From NCBI GenBank assembly GCA_016713535.1, contig JADJOY010000035.1, positions 57,047 to 121,046 on the forward strand: DNA of 64,000 nt, given 5' to 3'. Source of the stretch: Deltaproteobacteria bacterium. Lineage in GTDB: Bacteria; JADJOY01. Each line of letters starts with the position of its first letter. Positions within the stretch are counted from its first letter, which is position 1. The position numbers and the translations under genes are program-made. Positions 59,167 through 64,000 of this stretch are shown here, in pieces. Below the pieces are notes generated by a model that was given only the letters and a program-made list of their open reading frames with translations, did not search any database and had not been told where the DNA came from.

Positions 59167-60747
59167 GTGGTTCGACGCGCTCCGCTCCGACACCGCTCGA
59201 TCGCGCTGCTCGTGATCGCGCTGGCGATCCCGCTCGGCGGCGCGCTCCAGTGCACCTACGTCGGGCTGCCGAGCCCGGCGCAGCCGTTCGACGACTACGT
59301 GCGGCGACTGGCGGCGTTCCTCGAAGTCGGACACGGGCTTCGGCACGATCCTCACCGAGAACGGCCAGCCGATCCCGCCCTACTTCTATTCGTACGCGAT
59401 CTGCGACCAGACGGCGCTGCCGTATTGCTCGGCGCCCGACCAGCTCTTCGTCGCGAGCTACCCGGCCTTCACCGCGGCGGTCGCGATCCGCGCCTTCCTC
59501 GCGTTCCACGCCTACGGCGGTGAGAGCGCGGCGAAGGACCGCGCCATCCAGTTCGCCGACTGGGTGCTCGCCCATCGCACGCCACCGGGCGACGTGTACG
59601 GCAGCTTCCCGTACTCGACGACCGCCAACGGCGTGTTCGGCGAGCTCGATCCGGAGGTGTTCCCCGACGGCCCGTCGATCGAGCTCGACAAGGCGGCGAT
59701 GTTCGCCGACGCGCTGCTCACGCTCCACGAGGCCACCGGCACCGCGAGCTACCTCACCGCCGCCACCACGATCGCGAGCACCTTGAAGGCGCACCAGCGC
59801 GGCGATGGCTCGCTGCCCTTCAAGGTGATCCCGTCGAGCGGCGCGATCTACGTCGACTACACCAGCAACCAGATCGCCTTCTACGAGCTCTTCCGCCACC
59901 TGCGCGCGCTCGGCGGCGACGCGAGCTACGACACCGCCGCGAACACCGAGCTGGGCGTGGATCCTCTCGCACCCGGTGGTGACGCAAGCCTGGAGCGGCT
60001 TCTACGAGGACGTAAGCGACCCGACCAGCAGGTGAACTTCGACGCCCACGAGGTGGTGCGCGAGCTGGTCGCGCGCTCGGGCGAGGACCCCGACTACCTG
60101 GTGCTCGCCGACGGTGTCTTCGACTGGATCGAGTCCACGTTCCTCATCACGTCCGGTCCCTACCTGCCGCTCATCCCGTCGATCGGCGAGCAGACCAGCT
60201 TCGTCATCGGAGGCCAGCAGGCGGGGACGTGCTCGGCCACCATCCAGTGGGCGCTCGCGGGCCACGACCTCGGCACGGCCACCAACGACGCCTACCGGAT
60301 CCAGCACGCCGCCGAGGCCGCCAACGTCGTCAACTCGGCGCAGCAGGCGGACGGGCGCGCCTTCACCGTGATCCGCGACGCCAACGGCGGCGCGCGCGTC
60401 TACCTGATCTCCTGGTACGAGCAGGAGTTCATCCCGCTGTGGATGACCCTCGGTGGCTGGCGAAACGGCCCGACCTGGCCCCCACCGACGAGAACCACCT
60501 CCTGGAAGCGAGCAGCGTCGTCACGGCCATCACGTACGGCGCCGGCTCGGTCACCTACTCCACCCGGCTCGCCGGCACCGACCGGCTCAAGCTCGTGGCG
60601 GCGCCGATCGCGGTCACGTCGAACGGCCTCGCGGTGCCGCAGGTGGCCGATCTCTCGGCGGTCGCGTCCGGCTACACCTGGAGCGCCGGGACGCAGCTCC
60701 TGACCCTCAAGCACACCGGCACCGCCCAGGTCGTCACGCTCCCCTGA
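59167..60747 (+). CDS. secreted six-hairpin glycosidase-like protein (several frame changes)
   Basis: About 526 residues. N-terminal export signal (IALLVIALAIPLGGALQC). After a break near 59322 the protein reads TGFGTILTENGQPIPPYFYS, YGSFPYSTTANGVFGELDPE and YLTAATTIASTLKAHQRGDG, an alpha/alpha toroid pattern. Between about 59955 and 60020 the other frame reads WILSHPVVTQAWSGFYEDVS, so two compensating indels are likely. Near 60465 the frame changes again and the C-terminus is a small beta domain. It resembles D-glucuronyl C5-epimerase/glycosidase-like proteins in fold only. Follows the flippase by 51 bases. Confidence 0.55.
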
Positions 60748-61044
60748 GCGAGCCCGAGCGGCGTAAGGCCCGCCTCCATGCCAGGTCAAGCATCGACGAG
60801 GTCGGCGGCGGTCCGGGCACGCCACGCTCGTGGCGGCAACCTCGTGGCCCGCGCCGACGCATCGCAGGTGTAGCGGCGGGCGCCAGCCCGCCGGGGAGCG
60901 GACGCGAGCGGAAGCGATCGGTCGCGATCCTCGGCGGCCTCGCGGCCGCCGCTACGAGCGGCAGCACGGGCTCGGTCGCCTGGAGGCTGATCGCAGAGGC
61001 GTAAGGCGCCGCAAGTGTCCCGGCGGGCGCGAGCGCCGGGAACC
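60748..61044. other. hairpin-rich intergenic stretch
   Basis: No gene is seen. It contains GTAGCGGCGG (60870-60879) paired with CCGCCGCTAC (60946-60955), a local hairpin GGCGGGCGCCAGCCCGCC at 60875-60892, and CCCGGCG/CGCCGGG near 61018-61039. The GTAGCG motif echoes the repeats around mreB. It joins the 80-base element directly. Confidence 0.6.
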
Positions 61045-61124
61045 GGCACCGTTGTAAAGCACTTGCTATACAAAATCGTAAAGCAACTGCTTTACAGTTT
61101 TTGTATAGCTTAAGCTCCACAGCC
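61045..61124 (-). repeat. 80-base AT-rich element, copy B
   Basis: Inverted relative to copy A at 51289-51368. Contains GTAAAGCACTTGCTATAC (61054-61071) and the perfectly symmetrical GTAAAGCAACTGCTTTAC (61078-61095), again starting 24 bases apart. The conserved GGCTGTGGAGC end faces outward, as in copy A. Confidence 0.85.
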
Positions 61125-61155
61125 ACTTTTCGCGAGATATCCCGTGAAAAGTGGC
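61122..61155. repeat. 34-base palindrome outside copy B
   Basis: GCCACTTTTC and GAAAAGTGGC enclose GCGAGATATCCCGT, which is itself nearly palindromic. Almost all 17 pairs match. It overlaps the outer end of copy B by three bases and lies just past the stop of the convergent CoA-transferase gene. Confidence 0.75.
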
Positions 61156-61170
61156 CATTTTGGCCCATCC

Positions 61171-62931
61171 TCAGGGGGATATCGGGCCCAAGAACTGGCG
61201 CTTCGGGTCGAAGATCCGGAGGATCTGGAGGTCGTCCGGCGCTGGCTCCGGGCGCGCTCCAGGTCGGGGCGAACCACCAGATCCCAGCCCACTCGCGCGC
61301 GGATCGCGCGGACGTGGTCCTCCTCCGAGCCGAGCCCGCCGACGGGGACCCAGCTCGCGAGCGCCAGCTCGCTCGCCCCAGGCTCCTTCACGAAGGTGCC
61401 GCGCTCGGTGGCGACCGCGCGCACCCGCGAGCCCGGGCTGGTCACGTAGCCGACGGTCTCCCGGAACCGCCCCGGCGTCAGGCTCGCCGTCACCACCACG
61501 CCGCGCGCCGCGCTCGCGATGTCGTTGCCGCCGCCCGAGCCGGTGATGGGCGTACCGTCGGCCAGGCGAGTGGTGTTGAGCTCTCCGAACCTCCCGACCT
61601 CGGCGGCGCCGATCGAGCCGATGCACGGCTGGCGCTCGCTCGGCAGCACCATCGACATCAGCGTGCGCACCTCGGTCAGCCAGGTGGCCGTCGCGAGGTT
61701 GCGCATGCTGAACACCACCGGATCGAACGGACGCGGGTCGTAGCCGAAGAGCCCGAGTTCGGCCATGAGCGCGACCGGCAGACCGCGCGCCGCGAGCCGC
61801 CGCGCGCCGAGCCACGCGGCGAGGTTGGCGTTGCCGATCCCCGCGAGGATCGAGGCGGCGCCCTCCTCGGCCGCGAGCCGCTCCACCCAGCGCGCCGCCT
61901 CGATCACCTGGCGCTCGACCGGCGTCGCCGGCACCGCCTCGAGCGCCTCGAGCCGTGTCTCGTGCTCGGCGACCTCGTCGCGCCAGGCGTCCGCGCGGTT
62001 CCGGCCCCGCAGCCGCGCGATCCGCTCGCTGCCGAGCTTGGCCACGTAGCCGGCGTGTTCGCCCACGTCGATCACCCACTCGCGGAGCCAGCGCTCCGCT
62101 CCGTCGTCGGTCGCGACCGCGTCGTGGAGCTCGGTCAGCATCGCGTAGTCGTCGGCGTAGCCCTCGACCTCGCAGCCCGCGCTCCACAAGGGCGCCGGGT
62201 GCGCTCCGAGCGGCGCCTCCACCACCGCCCGCACCCACTGGCGGCGGGAAGCCGAGGTGGCTGTGGCGGCGGATCCACTCGGTCGAGACGATGCGCTCGG
62301 CGCTCACCAGCACGCCGTCGCGCGCGAATGCTCCGACGATCCCCTCGCCGCGCGGCGCCGGCAGGATCGCGTTGCCGGACCGGTCCGCGGCCAGCGCGTG
62401 CACGAGCGTGAGGTCGGGCACCAGCGGCTTCACCCAGCCGACACCGCCCCGCACCGAGAACGCGTGGGCGTTCTCCTCGGCCATGGTGCTGCCCACCAGC
62501 GAGCGCGTCGGCAGCTCCGGCACTCCCATCGCAGCCGCCTCGAGGCGCAGCGGGAGCGTCCCGATCGACCAGTTCTCGACCGCGAGCCGACCCGCGCGGA
62601 TCGCCCTCCTCAGCACTCCGTTGGGCGCGGGCGCCGGATACGAGTCACCGCAGAAGGTGGTGATCGCGCGCGCCGCGAGCCCGGCGTGGACGAGCAGCGA
62701 TGCGTTGGCGCTGAGCGTCAGCGTGACGAGCGTGAAGTCCGGGCGCTCGTCGCGGAAGCGACGCAAGAGCTCGTGGATCCACGCGTTGGGGCGCGCCAGC
62801 GTGACCGCCAGCTCGAGCACCATCCCCGGCCGCACGAAGCGCCGCACGGCCTCGGCGAGCGACAGCCGCTGGTCGGGGCGGCGTGCTCGGCGAAGCGCGA
62901 AGTGGCGCTCGATCGGGCACCGCTCGGCCAC
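61171..62931 (-). CDS. family I CoA-transferase, fused alpha and beta subunits (two frame changes)
   Basis: About 586 residues. The alpha-like half has VLELAVTLARPNAWIHELL, CGDSYPAPAPNGVLRRAI and TRSLVGSTMAEENAHAF. The beta-like half has VERLAAEEGAASILAGIGN and LPVALMAELGLFGYDPRPF, the Glu in AELG being the likely catalytic residue that forms the CoA thioester. GSGGGNDIASAARGVVV also fits glutaconate/acetate CoA-transferases. Frames change near 62245 and near 61245. The true C-terminus is DDLQILRIFDPKRQFLGPIS. Substrate unknown. 17 bases downstream of the epimerase. Confidence 0.78.
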   Translation of the reverse strand: MAERCPIERHFALRRARRPDQRLSLAEAVRRFVRPGMVLELAVTLARPNAWIHELLRRFRDERPDFTLVTLTLSANASLLVHAGLAARAITTFCGDSYPAPAPNGVLRRAIRAGRLAVENWSIGTLPLRLEAAAMGVPELPTRSLVGSTMAEENAHAFSVRGGVGWVKPLVPDLTLVHALAADRSGNAILPAPRGEGIVGAFARDGVLVSAERIVSTEWIRRHSHLGFPPPVGAGGGGGAARSAPGALVERGLRGRGLRRRLRDADRAPRRGRDRRRSGALAPRVGDRRGRTRRLRGQARQRADRAAAGPEPRGRLARRGRRARDTARGARGGAGDAGRAPGDRGGALGGAARGRGGRRLDPRGDRQRQPRRVARRAAARGARSAGRAHGRTRALRLRPASVRSGGVQHAQPRDGHLADRGAHADVDGAAERAPAVHRLDRRRRGREVRRAQHHSPGRRYAHHRLGRRQRHRERGARRGGDGEPDAGAVPGDRRLRDQPGLAGARGRHRARHLREGAWGERAGARELGPRRRARLGGGPRPRDPRASGLGSGGSPRPGARPEPAPDDLQILRIFDPKRQFLGPISP

Positions 62932-62948
62932 GCCGCGCGCCCGCGCCG

Positions 62949-63896
62949 TCAGCCCCGGATCTTGCCCTGGCGGACCAGCTTCTCGCGGTAGAACGCCGTC
63001 GAGCGGCGCACGCCTTCTTCGAGCGACACCTGCGGCGACCAGCCGAGCCCCTCGCGGGCACGCTCGTTGGCGAGGCAGATGTGGTCGATCTCGCCGGGCC
63101 GCTTCTCGCCGTAGATCGGCTCCAGATCGGGCTTGCCGAGCGCCTTGCGCACCAGATCGAAGATCTCGAAGTCCGAGGTGGGCCGTCCGGTGCCGATGTT
63201 GAAGACGCCGCCGTCGCCGTTGGTCAGCGCGGCCACGTTGGCACGCACCACGTCCTCGATGAAGACGTAGTCACGGGTCTTCGAGCCGTCGCCGAAGAGC
63301 GTGCACGGCTGACCGAGCAACATGCGCTCGGAGAAGATCGCGGTCACCCCCGCCTCGCCGTGGGGCGACTGGCGCGGGCCGTAGATGTTCGCGTAGCGCA
63401 GCACCACGGACTCAAGGCCGTGGAGCGCGCGGTAGATGAAGAGGTAGTGCTCGGGGGTGTGCTTGGTGGCGCCGTACGGCGAGAGCGGCTCGATCGGGTG
63501 ATCCTCGCGGACGGGCATGCTCTTGGGTTCGCCGTACACGGCGCCGCCGGTCGAGATGTAGATCCAGCGCTTCACGCCGACCTCGCGCGAGAGCTCGAGC
63601 AGCCTGAGCGTGCCGAGCACGTTCACCTCGGCGTCGTAGAGCGGCTCGCGCACCGAGCGGCGCACGTCCATCTGCGCGGCGTGGTGATCGACCACGTCCG
63701 GCTTCTCGTCCTTGAAGAGCTGCTCGATCTTCGGGTCGCGGATGTCGAGCTCGTGGAACCTGGCCTTCGGGTTCACGTTCTCCCGGAAGCCGGTGGCGAG
63801 GTTGTCGACGACCACCACGTCGTGGCCGTCCGCGATGAATCGATCGACGACGTGCGAGGCGATGAAGCCGGCGCCTCCGGTGACCAGGATCTTCAC
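62949..63896 (-). CDS. NAD-dependent UDP-sugar 4-epimerase
   Basis: 315 residues from the GTG at 63896, which has GGGAGAGG upstream and begins directly with KILVTGGAGFIASHVVDRFI. Further motifs are DHHAAQMDVRRSV, ISTGGAVYGEP, LSPYGATKHTPEHYL (YxxxK with Thr-Lys) and RYANIYGPRQSPHGEAGV. Closest in pattern to GalE-like UDP-glucose 4-epimerases. Supplies UDP-galactose-type sugars for surface glycans. Region 63897-64000 upstream shows no gene. Confidence 0.9.
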   Translation of the reverse strand: MKILVTGGAGFIASHVVDRFIADGHDVVVVDNLATGFRENVNPKARFHELDIRDPKIEQLFKDEKPDVVDHHAAQMDVRRSVREPLYDAEVNVLGTLRLLELSREVGVKRWIYISTGGAVYGEPKSMPVREDHPIEPLSPYGATKHTPEHYLFIYRALHGLESVVLRYANIYGPRQSPHGEAGVTAIFSERMLLGQPCTLFGDGSKTRDYVFIEDVVRANVAALTNGDGGVFNIGTGRPTSDFEIFDLVRKALGKPDLEPIYGEKRPGEIDHICLANERAREGLGWSPQVSLEEGVRRSTAFYREKLVRQGKIRG

Positions 63897-64000
63897 GACG
63901 ATACCTCTCCCCCGCGCCCGGTGGATGGATCGACGCACGCTCGTGCGAGAAGGGGGCCTCGCGAGGCGGGCGCCGTGACGGCCCGACCTGTCAGCGTGGC

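Overview
The window is a high-GC (about 70% by eye) chromosomal segment of a Gram-negative bacterium. Evidence for the cell type is an outer-membrane beta-barrel protein ending in Phe, several lipoproteins, MreB, and an AMIN-type murein amidase. Gene neighbourhoods such as cmk-rpsA-sppA, miaB-bifunctional nuclease and an isolated Flp pilin, plus a MYXO-CTERM-like tail, suggest the old deltaproteobacterial breadth (Myxococcota, Desulfobacterota, Binatota or a relative). I cannot fix the phylum from sequence alone.

Layout. 1-14.3 kb is a minus-strand block: an inactive-looking glutamine-amidotransferase homologue, sugar epimerase, cmk, rpsA, sppA, HIT protein and LapA-like protein. It continues with mutS, an AMIN amidase, a GT-C glycosyltransferase, a hexapeptide acyltransferase and the start of a B12 radical-SAM protein. 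14.6-21.8 kb carries lon, a lone Flp pilin, HU/IHF, a zinc-ribbon membrane protein, tRNA-Arg(CCU), type-4 uracil-DNA glycosylase, a GH4 enzyme and a ferredoxin. 21.8-27.0 kb is a minus-strand operon: thiI, a sulfatase-like enzyme, a Yip1 protein, DUF2752 and a lipoate-ligase-like protein. 27.2-36.9 kb holds membrane proteins (two of GT-C type), a PEP-utilising protein with a membrane N-terminus and a B12 radical-SAM enzyme.

36.9-50.1 kb contains an RSH protein, a second full-length B12 radical-SAM gene followed by larE, and the miaB-BFN-TPR operon. It then has mreB behind a GAF-GAF-GGDEF-like gene, and a MoxR/VWA pair. 50.3-61 kb is a surface and secretion region: lipoproteins, an active-looking diguanylate cyclase, a porin-like protein, a secreted metallophosphoesterase, a TPR membrane protein, a flippase and a secreted glycosidase-like protein. 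The right end has a fused CoA-transferase and an NAD-dependent epimerase. Sugar epimerases, GT-C enzymes, the flippase, the acyltransferase and the glycosidase-like protein together point to cell-surface glycan assembly.

The most unusual signal is a pair of inverted 80-bp AT-rich elements about 9.7 kb apart (51289-51368 and 61045-61124). They match at 71 of 80 positions without gaps. Each holds two 18-bp palindromic boxes spaced 24 bp and has a separate long palindrome on its outer side. They bracket most of the surface/secretion cluster. A second, GC-rich intergenic repeat family sits in inverted orientation on both sides of mreB and the GAF gene.

Many obvious housekeeping genes (mutS, rpsA, the amidase and others) contain one-base frame changes, often at short homopolymers. 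I read these as consensus errors in an uncorrected long-read assembly, not as gene decay. Coordinates of such genes span the whole locus and the frame changes are given in each entry.
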